Source: Pontibacter beigongshangensis (GTDB lineage: Bacteria > Bacteroidota > Bacteroidia > Cytophagales > Hymenobacteraceae). From it: a stretch of 64,000 nucleotides of DNA. The stretch spans positions 1-64,000 of the forward strand of contig NZ_VFSD01000011.1 of assembly GCF_014332515.1 (NCBI RefSeq), written 5' to 3'. Each line of letters opens with the position of its first letter. The stretch's first letter is position 1. This document shows, one piece after another, positions 1 through 8,717 of this stretch. The position numbers and the translations under genes were made by a program. The notes below the pieces were generated by a model. The model had not been told where the DNA came from. It ran no database searches and saw only the letters and a program-made list of their open reading frames with translations.

Positions 1-15
1 GGTTATGGAACATAA

Positions 16-591
16 TCACAGATAAAGCTTGTGCACCTTAATATAGGCGGCCACCTCGTCTGGCAGCATGTACCGGATGGACTTGCCCTGCCGGATGCAG
101 TCTCTGATAAAAGTGGCCGAAATATCCAGCACAGGCGCCTTTACAAAAGAAACATTCGGAAGTGTTGTCGTGAGGTCGGTGGTGGCCGAGCCGGAGCGGG
201 GGTACACGTATACCCGGTGGTAGTTCAGGATGCTCTCGTAGTTCTTCCACTTCGGAAACCCGGCCAGATTGTCTTCGCCGATGATCAGCACAAATTCGTA
301 GCTGGGGTACTTTTCCTGCAGGTAGGTCAGCGTATCGATGGTATAGCTCGGCCTGGGCATATGAAACTCGATGTTCGACACCCCCAGGTCCGGGTTATCG
401 CCGATGGCCAGCGAGACCATGTGCAGCCGGTCGAACTCGTGCAGGAGCGTGTTGCTCTGCTTAAACGGGTTCTGGGGCGACACCACAAACCAAACTGTGT
501 CGAGGTCGGTGCTGGTGGCCATGAAGTTTGCCAGCAGCAGGTGCCCGATATGGATCGGGTTAAAAGAGCCGAACAGGAGCCCTACCTTCAT
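16..591 (-). CDS. nadD: nicotinate-nucleotide adenylyltransferase NadD
   Basis: Transfers the adenylyl group of ATP to nicotinate mononucleotide, a cytoplasmic step of NAD synthesis. The 191-residue product has the nucleotidyltransferase signature GSFNPIHIGH at residues 8-17 and the C-terminal ISATFIR motif at 157-163, both diagnostic of NadD. Length is normal for the family. It is the last gene of a minus-strand cluster; its ATG lies two bases after the gmk stop codon, so the two are almost certainly co-translated. The stop is 16 bases from the window edge, so anything downstream is not visible. Confidence 0.96.
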   Translation of the reverse strand: MKVGLLFGSFNPIHIGHLLLANFMATSTDLDTVWFVVSPQNPFKQSNTLLHEFDRLHMVSLAIGDNPDLGVSNIEFHMPRPSYTIDTLTYLQEKYPSYEFVLIIGEDNLAGFPKWKNYESILNYHRVYVYPRSGSATTDLTTTLPNVSFVKAPVLDISATFIRDCIRQGKSIRYMLPDEVAAYIKVHKLYL

Positions 592-593
592 GG

Positions 594-1172
594 TTACGCC
601 TGCTCTGCGTTAAGAAAGTCTGAAACCAGCTTCTCCGCTTTGGCAAAGGCCTCCTCCAGGTTGTCGTTCACAATTACCTTGTCGAACTTATTCTCGAACT
701 TGAGCTCAAACTCCGCTTTAAACACCCGGCTCGATATGCTCGAGGTAGAATCGGTGTTGCGGGCTGTAAGGCGCTTGGCCAACTCGTCTATGGAAGGTGG
801 CTTTACGAAAATAGCCAGTGCGCTGTCTTTGTAGAATTCTTTTATACTTAGTCCTCCTTTTACATCCACATCCAGGATCGGGTATTTGCCGCTGGCCCAG
901 ATGCGCTCAATCTCCGATTTCAGGGTGCCGTAAAAAGCGCCTTCGTACACTTCTTCCCACTCCACGAACTCGTCTTTTTCGATCCTTCGCTTAAAGTCTT
1001 CGGGTGTGATAAAATAATAGTCTTTCCCGTTTTCCTCGCTCCGACCGCGCTTGTCGCGGGTGCAGGCCGAGATGGAGAAGTCTAGTTTAGGGTTCACCTG
1101 CAGCAGGTGCTTTACGATAGTGGTTTTGCCGGCACCGGACGGAGCCGAAAATATGATGATCTTTCCTTGCAT
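594..1172 (-). CDS. gmk: guanylate kinase
   Basis: Phosphorylates GMP to GDP with ATP in the cytoplasm. The 192-residue protein begins with a P-loop, SAPSGAGKTT at residues 9-18, followed by the GMP-binding region (SISACTRDKRGRSEENGKDY) and the lid/core region containing DVDVKGG. Length is typical of bacterial Gmk. It lies between the anti-sigma-like gene (9-base gap) and nadD (2-base gap) on the same strand. The gmk-nadD order is common in Bacteroidota. Confidence 0.96.
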   Translation of the reverse strand: MQGKIIIFSAPSGAGKTTIVKHLLQVNPKLDFSISACTRDKRGRSEENGKDYYFITPEDFKRRIEKDEFVEWEEVYEGAFYGTLKSEIERIWASGKYPILDVDVKGGLSIKEFYKDSALAIFVKPPSIDELAKRLTARNTDSTSSISSRVFKAEFELKFENKFDKVIVNDNLEEAFAKAEKLVSDFLNAEQA

Positions 1173-1180
1173 CAGAGGTG

Positions 1181-1462
1181 TTATACGGTTTCCTGGATCC
1201 TGGTCTTAATAGAGTGAGCGAGCCGCTCGGGAACAATAACGCGCTTTAAATGGCCGCTGATAATGCTTTTCAGAAGCCTTTGCTTTTGATGGCTCTCGAA
1301 GCAGGGCACACACTCTTCAATATGGGAATTGAAAAAATACTGCTCTTCGGAACTTGCTTCCCCATCTATGACCAGATCTAAGATCCCTGCTACCTTCTCA
1401 CAGTCTGTCTCGTTGCCTTCTTCAGACATTTTCTTGTACGCTTCTGTAAATCCTGTTTCCAT
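1181..1462 (-). CDS. small zinc-binding anti-sigma-factor-like protein
   Basis: A 93-residue soluble protein with a His47-x3-Cys51-x2-Cys54 pattern (HIEECVPC), as in the zf-HC2 / zinc-binding anti-sigma family, plus a Cys at 21. It has no membrane segment. It starts 27 bases after the stop of the upstream ECF sigma gene on the same strand, the usual position for an anti-sigma factor. The role as the partner of that sigma factor is inferred from the motif and the neighbour; it could also act as a redox or zinc switch. Confidence 0.75.
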   Translation of the reverse strand: METGFTEAYKKMSEEGNETDCEKVAGILDLVIDGEASSEEQYFFNSHIEECVPCFESHQKQRLLKSIISGHLKRVIVPERLAHSIKTRIQETV

Positions 1463-1489
1463 CTTAACTTCAAACTCTAGTATTTTTTG

Positions 1490-2083
1490 TTAACTGTTAT
1501 ATCCCATACTTTTGGCATACTCCTCCAACTTTTCTTTCAGAGAATTCCGGGCGCGGTGCAGCCTCGATCTTACTGTTCCGATCGGTATGTCAAGTATCTT
1601 GGCCATTTCCTCGTATGTAAATCCTTCCAGATCGCACAGGATAATTACCGTCCTGAAATCGACGGGAAGCGCATTCAGGGCACTGGCCACCTCGTCGCCT
1701 ATCAGGTCCTGCACGCTCTCTGTGCGCATGTCGGAGGTGGAAGCAACGCCTCCCTCGCCCTCTACGTCATCGGTGTTGTAATATCCTTCTACTTCGCTGT
1801 AGTCTACTTTAGCGGGTTGTTTGCTCTTTTTGCGAAACTCATTGATGAAGGAGTTCTTCAGGATTCGGAACAGCCATGCTTTTGCATTAGTTCCTTGTTC
1901 GAAGTAATCAAAAAAGCGATACGCCTTAAGATATGTTTCCTGCACCAGGTCGTTGGCATCATCTTCATCTAAGGTCAGTCTGTAGGCAAAGTTGTACAGA
2001 GGGGCCAATACAGGAAGCAGCTCGGCCTCAAACCGTGCATCTTTTTCCTCCTTACTCAGTTGTTTACCTGTTTGCTCGCTCAT
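1490..2083 (-). CDS. RNA polymerase sigma factor, ECF subfamily
   Basis: A 197-residue sigma-70 family protein. Region 2 spans about residues 27-95 (core-binding and -10 recognition, DDANDLVQETYLKAYRFFD). A linker rich in acidic residues and glycine follows at about 96-125. Region 4 at about 135-190 has the helix-turn-helix IPIGTVRSRLHRAR. There is no region 1.1 or 3. The zinc-binding protein downstream is its likely anti-sigma factor. Co-transcription with gmk and nadD would tie nucleotide/NAD enzymes to this sigma factor. A TATCTTTG box lies 50 bases upstream. Confidence 0.93.
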   Translation of the reverse strand: MSEQTGKQLSKEEKDARFEAELLPVLAPLYNFAYRLTLDEDDANDLVQETYLKAYRFFDYFEQGTNAKAWLFRILKNSFINEFRKKSKQPAKVDYSEVEGYYNTDDVEGEGGVASTSDMRTESVQDLIGDEVASALNALPVDFRTVIILCDLEGFTYEEMAKILDIPIGTVRSRLHRARNSLKEKLEEYAKSMGYNS

Positions 2084-2132
2084 TTAATTAGAGTTTGTAC
2101 TTACGTAAGTGAATCAGGCCTGTCTTATAGTA

Positions 2133-2140
2133 CAAAGATA
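2133..2140 (-). promoter_or_regulatory. candidate -7 promoter box for the sigma-gmk-nadD cluster
   Basis: On the minus strand the bases read TATCTTTG, matching the Bacteroidota -7 consensus TAnnTTTG. It lies about 50 bases upstream of the sigma factor start. The -33 TTG is poorly placed (about 25 bases away), so the call rests on the -7 box alone. Confidence 0.4.
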
Positions 2141-2261
2141 TGGCCCTAACTTTATTTATCCTTAACAACGGACAACTATATAGGTCTACATACAAAATTG
2201 GCGCAAAAAAGTTACCTGCCATTGCTATAACCCCATTTAAGCAGGCCTATATCCTGCTTTT

Positions 2262-3281
2262 TTACTGCCCGTGCCAGCCATTTATTTTGCTCATGGCCAT
2301 GGCAGGGCTAATCTCCGCTATGCAATGGCACGACTCCGGGCGCTTACGGCAATCCTGGCAGGCGATGGGCTTTACCAGAAAATCGGCATGCTCCCCTATC
2401 GGGGCCCAGCGCCCCGGATGCAGCGGCCGCATAGGCACGTAAATACCCAGGGCATGCCCCCCTGCCACCGCCACAAGATGCAGGGCACCCGTACTGGCCG
2501 CCACTATGCCATCGGCTGCGCCTGTAAAACTGATAAATTCTGACAGCTCGAAGCGTCCTGTCATGTCTTGTACGAAATCGGCGTGCTCTTGCAGCCAGTT
2601 TCTGATTAAATCTCCTTCTTTTGCAGTACCCGTTACAAACACCTGGTGCCCCTGCCTGTGCAGCAAGCGGGCCAGCTCGCCATAATGCTGCAAACTCCAC
2701 TCCCGGGCGCTGCCTCTTGATTTAGGGTGCAGAATGATGTTCAACTTCCCCGGCTGCCTCTGATCCAACAGTTCCTGCGCCCATGCCGGCAAAGGGGCAA
2801 TGCTGGCAAAGCCAGTATAGCGATGCACTTCTTCAAAAGCAGGGAAGCTGTTGATGCCGATTCCCTTCAGCAGCTGCAGGTTTAGCTGGCTTTCGTGTAA
2901 GTCGGAGTTTTTCCGGCTCAGCGCCACTAGTTTGTTGCAGGTGCGCCAATGAAACCACCTGTTGCGGGTGCCTACGCGCAGCGGAATGCCGGCACTGTAG
3001 GCCAGCTTTGCGATGGCTTTATGCGGAAGTACATGTATGACGATATCTATGGACTTTGCCCTCAGGAAACTTTCCTGCTCCTGGTATGGCAGGGCGAGCA
3101 GGGTATCGGCATTGATAAAATCATCCACATGTTCGCAGCAGGCAATTACAGGAGCCGTATAAGTAGACCCCAGAAAAATAAGGCGGCAATCCGGGAGCAG
3201 GTGCTTCAGCCAGCCGCACATTGGCAAGGTGAGCACCACATCGCCAATAGCATCTGGCCTGCTTATAAGAATTGTCTTCAT
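2262..3281 (-). CDS. glycosyltransferase family 9 (heptosyltransferase-like)
   Basis: A 339-residue GT9 protein related to the ADP-heptose:LPS heptosyltransferases, acting on the cytoplasmic face in LPS core or other surface glycan assembly. The N-terminal half starts with ISRPDAIGDVVLTLP, the usual GT9 opening. The C-terminal half carries the nucleotide-sugar-binding region around DGIVAASTGALHLVAVAGG and a final Cys-rich segment (CQDCRKRPESCHC). Its start overlaps the stop of the upstream GT2 gene by one base (TGATG), so the two form one translational unit. The sugar transferred cannot be read from the sequence. Confidence 0.9.
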   Translation of the reverse strand: MKTILISRPDAIGDVVLTLPMCGWLKHLLPDCRLIFLGSTYTAPVIACCEHVDDFINADTLLALPYQEQESFLRAKSIDIVIHVLPHKAIAKLAYSAGIPLRVGTRNRWFHWRTCNKLVALSRKNSDLHESQLNLQLLKGIGINSFPAFEEVHRYTGFASIAPLPAWAQELLDQRQPGKLNIILHPKSRGSAREWSLQHYGELARLLHRQGHQVFVTGTAKEGDLIRNWLQEHADFVQDMTGRFELSEFISFTGAADGIVAASTGALHLVAVAGGHALGIYVPMRPLHPGRWAPIGEHADFLVKPIACQDCRKRPESCHCIAEISPAMAMSKINGWHGQ

Positions 3282-4042
3282 CAGGCTCTGTTCTTGTTAT
3301 AAAGGTAAAGCTTTGCGTATTTAACAAACACAGCATACGATGAGATTACAGCTATGCAGAAACCGGCAAACCCATCCAGAAAGCCCAACTGTACAAAATA
3401 CATCTTTATAAATTTAAACGGAGGTTTCAGGAGCAGGGCCAGGATAGAAGTCCTTTTGTTTCTGCGCTTCATCTCTTCTAAGGCTATTTCTGTAAAAAAA
3501 TTAACCTGATCCAGATGCTGCTTGATGCTGTAGTAAGAGTAGTGCAGCAAGTCTCCTTTTAGAATACCCAGGGTTGCCTCTGCGGCTAATATGACTCTGT
3601 CGTGAGGGTTCTGGCCGCCCCAGTGCGCCTTTCTGCGATCAAACAGGCGTACTTTCCAGTCGGGGTACCAGCCGGAGTGTTTTATCCAGCTGCCACAGTA
3701 GTTGGTAAGGCGGGCAAGCTTATAGGCGTCTTTGGTCCAGTTGGCTTTGGCTGCTGCCACTGCCTCCCTAAGTTCTTCCGTCAGGGCCTCGTCAGCATCG
3801 AGCGAGAGCACATGGTCGTAGCTGGCCAGGGTTAGCGCATGGTTCTTTTGCTCGATGTGCCCCACAAAAGGGTTAGCCGAAAAATTAACGCCATACGACT
3901 CACAGATTTCTTTTGTCCGGTCGGTCGAGAAAGAGTCAACTACCACGATCTCATCTGCTATGCCTGCCACAGAGTCGAGGCAAGGCCCGATGACCCTTTC
4001 TTCGTTATATGTAATAATAACAACTGATATCTTTACGCTCAT
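3281..4042 (-). CDS. glycosyltransferase family 2 (LPS core type)
   Basis: A 253-residue GT-A fold glycosyltransferase, inverting family GT2. It starts with MSVKISVVIITYNEE, followed by VDSFSTDRT and the DxD-like metal/nucleotide-sugar site LSLDADEALTEE. The central GGQNPHDRV and C-terminal membrane-associated segment resemble WaaE/KdtX-type core glucosyltransferases. An ATG 24 bases further upstream is possible, but MSVKIS is the standard family start. It overlaps the GT9 gene by one base. The pair is likely a surface-glycan (LPS core) module; the acceptor is unknown. Confidence 0.9.
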   Translation of the reverse strand: MSVKISVVIITYNEERVIGPCLDSVAGIADEIVVVDSFSTDRTKEICESYGVNFSANPFVGHIEQKNHALTLASYDHVLSLDADEALTEELREAVAAAKANWTKDAYKLARLTNYCGSWIKHSGWYPDWKVRLFDRRKAHWGGQNPHDRVILAAEATLGILKGDLLHYSYYSIKQHLDQVNFFTEIALEEMKRRNKRTSILALLLKPPFKFIKMYFVQLGFLDGFAGFCIAVISSYAVFVKYAKLYLYNKNRA

Positions 4043-4207
4043 CTGTTCTTGCGGCTGTGGCAGCAAAGGAACAAATTATGCGTGTTTATACCAATAGCAA
4101 ATTGCCTTCTTAGGCAGAATTGAGCAGAGCGCACAGTAACGGAGAGAGACCGGGAAGCTTAGATAAAAGGTGGAAAAGGAAGGATGGAGTTACCTGTAAA
4201 ACAAAAA

Positions 4208-4234
4208 AAGCCTCTCGTTTTACAGAGAGGCTTT
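4208..4234 (-). terminator. orphan terminator-like hairpin
   Basis: AAAGCCTCTC and GAGAGGCTTT form a stem around an 8-base loop. Read on the minus strand it ends in seven T residues, the form of an intrinsic terminator. No recognisable minus-strand gene lies upstream of it (to its right), so it may end a small RNA or be a relic. Confidence 0.6.
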
Positions 4235-4400
4235 TCCTTATCTTGAAAATGAATTTTTATTAAATTAATCTTCAACTTTTAGCCGTTTGTTTATACGGGG
4301 CCTTTGCTGGCATAGTTGCAGAAATTAGGAAATAATTTTCGTACGTGATAAAAACCCCTCCTGGTGAGGCCCCGTCAGGTATCAGCAATTGCCAGCAGGA

Positions 4401-4447
4401 GCAGCAGCAGCAAAGGCTCCGGAGGGCCTTTTTCATTCAAATAATTT
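4401..4447 (-). repeat. family A repeat, copy 1
   Basis: Full copy on the minus strand: GCAGCAGCAGC tail, GGCTCCGGAGGGCC core, T-run, then CATTCAAATAATTT. AAAGGC and GCCTTT can pair around TCCGGAGG. It is the inverted partner of the copy at 4664. Confidence 0.8.
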
Positions 4448-4663
4448 GTTTTGACGTGCTGATTAATGTGCTAATGGATCAATGTGCTGATGTGCTAATT
4501 TTTCAATTTTTCAATTTGGAGATTTGGAAATGAATGACCTGAGCTGGCTACCTTACAAATCCCGGTCTTGGCTTGAGGCTCCTTCCCCAGCTGTGAGCGC
4601 TCAGCACCGGGGCTATGCAACAATATAGCTAAACGGTACCGGGTCAGGCAGCACATTAAACCA

Positions 4664-4712
4664 AATTATGTGAATGAAAAAGGCCCTCCGGACCTACTTT
4701 TTCTCTGCCGCC
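4664..4712 (+). repeat. family A repeat, copy 2
   Basis: Plus-strand copy with AATTATGTGAATGAAAA, then AGGCCCTCCGGACC and a weakened CTGCCGCCGC tail. Over its first 30 bases it differs from the inverted copy at 4401-4447 at about one position, suggesting a recent shared origin. It lies just ahead of the sensor kinase gene. Confidence 0.75.
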
Positions 4713-4799
4713 GCACCCACAACATATTCTTTTTGCAATACTCTTACTCTATATCTGCCGTACACGTACTGACAAATACAATTATCCGGGTTTCGCATA

Positions 4800-7793
4800 A
4801 TGCAACACAGCCGCTGCACAGGGCATTGTTTAAGGTGGCTTATAAGGCTACTGCTCATCCTCTGTTGCCCTGTTTCGTTACAGGGGCAGCAGTACAATTT
4901 CCGTAACTGGACCCAGGAACATGGGCTGCCACAGTCGCAGGTCAATGCCATACTGCAAGACAACAAGGGGCAACTGTGGCTGGGAACGCGCAGCGGGCTG
5001 GGTCGCTTCAACGGCATTAGCTTCACTACCTTCACCAAACGCCAGGGCCTCAGCAGCAACCACATCACTAGTCTGCTGCAAGACAGCCGAAACCAGCTCT
5101 GGATAGGTACGGCCAGGCAAGGAATCATGCTGTTCAACGGATCGGAATTTAAACCAGCTCCCCGGGCCACCCCGCACCCGACAGGAAAAGTAAACAGCCT
5201 TGCTGAGGACAACAAGGGGCGCATCTGGGCTGCCACAGGCAACGGGCTCTTCGTTACAAAAGACAACACTTTTACCAGGAGCAGTCAGTTTCCTGCGCAG
5301 GCTTATACAGCGGTACTCAGTACTGCGGCCGGCGAAGTGTGGGCAGGCAGCGCGGCCAATGGCTTGCTCATAAACGGCGCATCCGGCACCCTGTCGGTTA
5401 CGGCGCAAACCAGTTTGCTTCCTTCCAACAACATCAACTGCCTCTGGCAGGGCACCGACAGCAGCATTTGGGTCGGCACCAGCCTCGGAGTGGCTGTATT
5501 CAGGCAGGGGCAGCTCACCAATTTAGCCTTGCCAGCCAGCATCAGGCAGCCCGACGTGATCGGCTTTGCACAGGATGCTGACCAGAACATCTGGATCGGC
5601 CTTCGGCACGAGGGTATTCTGAAATACAATGGCAGGCACTTCGAACACCTTACTAAGCGCAATGGTCTTAAGACAAACCACATTGCCGCACTGACCAGCG
5701 ATTCGGAAGGCAATATTTGGATCGGGACCAACGGACAGGGACTTCAGCAGTACCGCAACCCGTGGTTTACGCATTATTTTAATTTCGGAGAGATCAACGA
5801 ATTCCGAGTCACCACCCTCTCGCAAGATACGCAGGGCCGCCTTATGATCGGGACCGAAGACGGCCACACCGCTCTAATGGAGCGGGAGAAGCTGCAATGG
5901 ATCTGGCCTGGCCTCTGGCCCCGGGGCACGATCCTGCACGATATCCGGACCAACCAGGCGGAACTGTTCTGGGTCTGCACCAGCAACGGCGTCTGGCAAA
6001 TTACGCCAGCCCAAACAACCCACTACACAGTTCAACACGGGCTGCCATCTAACGAGGTGTACCAGTGCCTTTCTGACCCGCCAGGCAACCTGTGGTTTGC
6101 CACCGCCGGGGGTATAGCCCGGTTCAGCAACGGCAGATTCTCCGCACCTTTTGCCCCGGCCCTTGGCAAAGTACACCAGCTGCACCTCGACAGCCGGAAC
6201 ATTTTATGGGCAGGCACCGAAAATGGCATATTCAGAGAGAGGAATGGCGCCATGGAAGCAGTGCCAGCGCTGAAAAAATTTAACTTCCGTGAGGTGTATT
6301 CCATTGCGGAAGACTCGCTCGGGAACCTGTACTTTGGCGGGTATGACCAAGGCCTCCTGATACTGGACCAGAACCTACAATACCCACGGGTCTTTGATGC
6401 CGCCAATGGGTTGCCCGACGAGAGCATCCTCAGCCTGTACATCGACAACCTGAATTTTCTTTGGGTCGGCACCAGCCGCAGTGTCCTGAAAGCGTCTTTA
6501 AGTCTTTACCAGCAGCAAAAGGAGCTTACCTTTAAGACCTATACCGCAAAGGATGGTTTCAGGGGCAGGGAAGTGAGCCGCAACAGCATAACCCAAACCC
6601 CCGATGGGACCGTGTGGTTCGGCACCGCCCGCGGCCTTACCAGCTACACGCACCGCCTCGACAAGCTTAACAGGGTATATCCTAAAACATTTCTGACCTC
6701 GATAGACCTGTTTATGCAGCCCGCCGATTGGCAGGAGTTGGGCTTTAAGACAGACACTGCTACCGGGCTGCCGGCAGACCTGCAACTCCGCTACGATCAG
6801 AACCATGTCACCTTCAGTTTCCAGGGCATTTCGCTGTCTAACCCGGAGCAGGTGCGGTACCGCTACCGGCTAATCGGGCTGCAGGACAACTGGTCGGGCA
6901 TAACGGCCAGGACCTCTGCTACCTATGCCAACCTGAACCCCGGCAACTATACGTTCCAGGTCATGGCGCGCAACAACGACGGGTTCTGGACGCCCGCCCC
7001 GGCAAGCTACAGCTTCTCGCTGGCCCCTCCTGTCTGGAAACGCGAGTGGTTTATTACGGTTCTCCTGCTGGTAGTGGCAGGGGCCGTCATTTCACTTATC
7101 CGGCTGCGCGAACGGAACCTGGTGAAGCAGAACTCGCTGCTGGAGCAGCGGGTGCAGCACCGCACCCGTATGCTCGAAGAAAAGAACAGAGAAAAAGAAA
7201 CGCTATTGAAAGAAATACACCACCGGGTAAAGAACAACCTCCAGATCGTGATCAGCCTGCTCAACCTGCAGACCCGCCACCTGCACGACCCGGAATCTAT
7301 TCAGGTGATGCGCGCGCTCCGCAACAGAGTGCAATCTATGGCCATTCTGCATGAGCGCCTGTACCAGCACGAGGACCTGGCACAAATAGACCTGGCCAAC
7401 TATTTTACAGGCATTTGCGAGAGCCTTTACTCCTCTTTTGGCACCAGGCCGGAGCAGGTGGCGCTGCACTTAAACATCCCCCATTTAAAAGTTGATATAG
7501 ATTCAGCCATTACTTTAGGACTTATCGTAAACGAACTAGTTTCCAATACGTTAAAATATGCATTCCCTAACGGACAAAAGGGGTGGCTGCACATTAGCCT
7601 GGAGCATCATACGTATCAGACCTTCAAACTGACCATTGCAGATAGCGGAGTGGGAATGCCAGCTGATTTTGATCCTAAAAGCGCAACTTCCTTTGGCTTG
7701 CGGCTGGTAAACTCCCTGGTTAAAAAACTAAACGGGAGGCTGGAGCTTAAAACCGATAAGGGCGCAACAAATACTTTGTATTTTGATATATAA
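4800..7793 (+). CDS. two-component sensor histidine kinase with periplasmic beta-propeller
   Basis: A 997-residue sensor. An N-terminal hydrophobic segment (residues 12-27) exports about 630 residues of repeated two-component-regulator propeller blades (recurring DNKGQLWLGT / SEGNIWIGT motifs), followed by a Y_Y_Y domain (about 665-740). A membrane helix lies at 750-768. Then come a short coiled coil, a HisKA_2-type dimerisation domain with EIHHRVKNNLQ (phospho-acceptor His807 or His808) and a HATPase_c domain (N box NELVSNTLKYAF; G box DSGVGMP). Unlike the hybrid propeller sensors of Bacteroides it has no fused receiver or AraC domain. The next gene, 34 bases downstream, is its likely response regulator. 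The ligand is unknown. Confidence 0.94.
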   Translation: MQHSRCTGHCLRWLIRLLLILCCPVSLQGQQYNFRNWTQEHGLPQSQVNAILQDNKGQLWLGTRSGLGRFNGISFTTFTKRQGLSSNHITSLLQDSRNQLWIGTARQGIMLFNGSEFKPAPRATPHPTGKVNSLAEDNKGRIWAATGNGLFVTKDNTFTRSSQFPAQAYTAVLSTAAGEVWAGSAANGLLINGASGTLSVTAQTSLLPSNNINCLWQGTDSSIWVGTSLGVAVFRQGQLTNLALPASIRQPDVIGFAQDADQNIWIGLRHEGILKYNGRHFEHLTKRNGLKTNHIAALTSDSEGNIWIGTNGQGLQQYRNPWFTHYFNFGEINEFRVTTLSQDTQGRLMIGTEDGHTALMEREKLQWIWPGLWPRGTILHDIRTNQAELFWVCTSNGVWQITPAQTTHYTVQHGLPSNEVYQCLSDPPGNLWFATAGGIARFSNGRFSAPFAPALGKVHQLHLDSRNILWAGTENGIFRERNGAMEAVPALKKFNFREVYSIAEDSLGNLYFGGYDQGLLILDQNLQYPRVFDAANGLPDESILSLYIDNLNFLWVGTSRSVLKASLSLYQQQKELTFKTYTAKDGFRGREVSRNSITQTPDGTVWFGTARGLTSYTHRLDKLNRVYPKTFLTSIDLFMQPADWQELGFKTDTATGLPADLQLRYDQNHVTFSFQGISLSNPEQVRYRYRLIGLQDNWSGITARTSATYANLNPGNYTFQVMARNNDGFWTPAPASYSFSLAPPVWKREWFITVLLLVVAGAVISLIRLRERNLVKQNSLLEQRVQHRTRMLEEKNREKETLLKEIHHRVKNNLQIVISLLNLQTRHLHDPESIQVMRALRNRVQSMAILHERLYQHEDLAQIDLANYFTGICESLYSSFGTRPEQVALHLNIPHLKVDIDSAITLGLIVNELVSNTLKYAFPNGQKGWLHISLEHHTYQTFKLTIADSGVGMPADFDPKSATSFGLRLVNSLVKKLNGRLELKTDKGATNTLYFDI

Positions 7794-7827
7794 CCTTACG
7801 TAGATAATACATGTAAGAACTAATGTT

Positions 7828-8571
7828 ATGACAAAACCTAAAATTCTAATTTCAGAGGATGAGGTCATTATCGCGGAGGACTTGGCTGCTTGTTTGGAAG
7901 AGTTAGGTTATGAAACTTGTGCCATCGATTCAGGTGAAGACACCATTAACATGATCCGGGAGACAAAGCCTGACCTGGTGCTGCTGGATATAAACCTGCG
8001 CGGTAAAGCCGATGGCATCGACATTGGTTTACTCATTAAAACCGAATTCAAGATCCCGTTTATTTTCCTGACTGCCTATGCCGACAAAGCTACTATAGAC
8101 AGAGCCAAGAAAACCGAACCAGACGGTTTTCTGGTAAAGCCCTTCGATCATAAAAGCCTGCGCTCCGCCATCGAAATCGCCCTGTACAGGCACGACCAAA
8201 AAGCAGAGGAAGCCGAAGAGACAGCACATCCCACAAATAGCAAAGAGCAGGAAGTAGCTACCGACTACATTTTTGTGAAGGTGAAGCACCGGATCATAAA
8301 AGTGATGTACAGCGATATTCTGTGGGTAGAGGCTTACGACAATTACTCCTTTATTGTAACCGCCGATCAGAAGTACCTGGTTAGCTCCACCCTCAAAGAC
8401 ATGGAGCACAAACTGCCGGCACAGAACTTTGTACGCGTGCACCGCTCCTACATCGCCAACCTCGACAAAATTGAGGCTCTGGAAGAAAACTCCGTGGTGT
8501 TCGGGAAAGGTGACATCCCGATTGGGAAATCCTATAAGAAGACGCTGATGTCGCGGTTTAATATCATTTAA
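7828..8571 (+). CDS. LytTR-family response regulator
   Basis: A 247-residue response regulator. The receiver domain (residues 1-120) has the acidic pair E10/D11, the phospho-acceptor Asp54 (VLLDIN) and Lys at about 106 (FLVKPFD). After a Glu-rich linker, a LytTR DNA-binding domain (about 143-247) shows the typical ILWVEAYDNYSFIVT and FVRVHRSYIANLDKIE segments. It follows the propeller sensor kinase on the same strand with a 34-base gap, so the two form a two-component system. Targets are not evident; no LytTR direct repeats were identified. Confidence 0.94.
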   Translation: MTKPKILISEDEVIIAEDLAACLEELGYETCAIDSGEDTINMIRETKPDLVLLDINLRGKADGIDIGLLIKTEFKIPFIFLTAYADKATIDRAKKTEPDGFLVKPFDHKSLRSAIEIALYRHDQKAEEAEETAHPTNSKEQEVATDYIFVKVKHRIIKVMYSDILWVEAYDNYSFIVTADQKYLVSSTLKDMEHKLPAQNFVRVHRSYIANLDKIEALEENSVVFGKGDIPIGKSYKKTLMSRFNII

Positions 8572-8574
8572 AAA

Positions 8575-8601
8575 GGACTTAAGACGCAGGACACAAGACT
8601 T
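8575..8601 (+). repeat. family E repeat
   Basis: The text AAGGACTTAAGACGCAGG followed by ACACAAGACTT recurs inverted at 8718-8752 and as fragments near 45293 and 47881. It lies immediately after the response regulator stop. Confidence 0.5.
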
Positions 8602-8617
8602 TTATAAGGTTTTGAAA

Positions 8618-8661
8618 GCAGCCGCCGAGCCTCCGGAGGACCTGAATCATTCAAATAATTC
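8618..8661 (-). repeat. family A repeat, copy 3
   Basis: Minus-strand copy: GCAGCCGCCGAGC tail, CTCCGGAGGACC core, then ATCATTCAAATAATTC. It lies between the convergent response regulator and ahcY genes. Confidence 0.8.
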
Positions 8662-8668
8662 TATTTAT

Positions 8669-8708
8669 AAAAGAAGAAGCCGGTGCAGTTGCACCGGCTT
8701 CTTCTTTT
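8669..8708. terminator. bidirectional terminator between response regulator and ahcY
   Basis: Perfect 19-bp arms (8669-8687 and 8690-8708) with GCCGGTGCA/TGCACCGGC at the top of the stem and A-rich/T-rich flanks on both sides. It serves both convergent genes. Confidence 0.9.
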
Positions 8709-8717
8709 ATCTCTACT

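Larger units (their letters stand above)
4043..4799. other. repeat-rich gap between divergent genes
   Basis: No gene is supported in these 757 bases. They hold an orphan terminator-like hairpin (4208-4234), two inverted family A repeats (4401-4447 and 4664-4712), and low-complexity text built from TGCTGAT/TGCTAAT words at about 4456-4500. A 13-codon reading frame on the minus strand near 4270-4312 is too short to call. Confidence 0.7.

Noticed and set aside
4401-4712. CRISPR-like array made of family A copies
   Set aside because: Copies are single or paired with irregular spacing and both orientations, and no cas gene is present.
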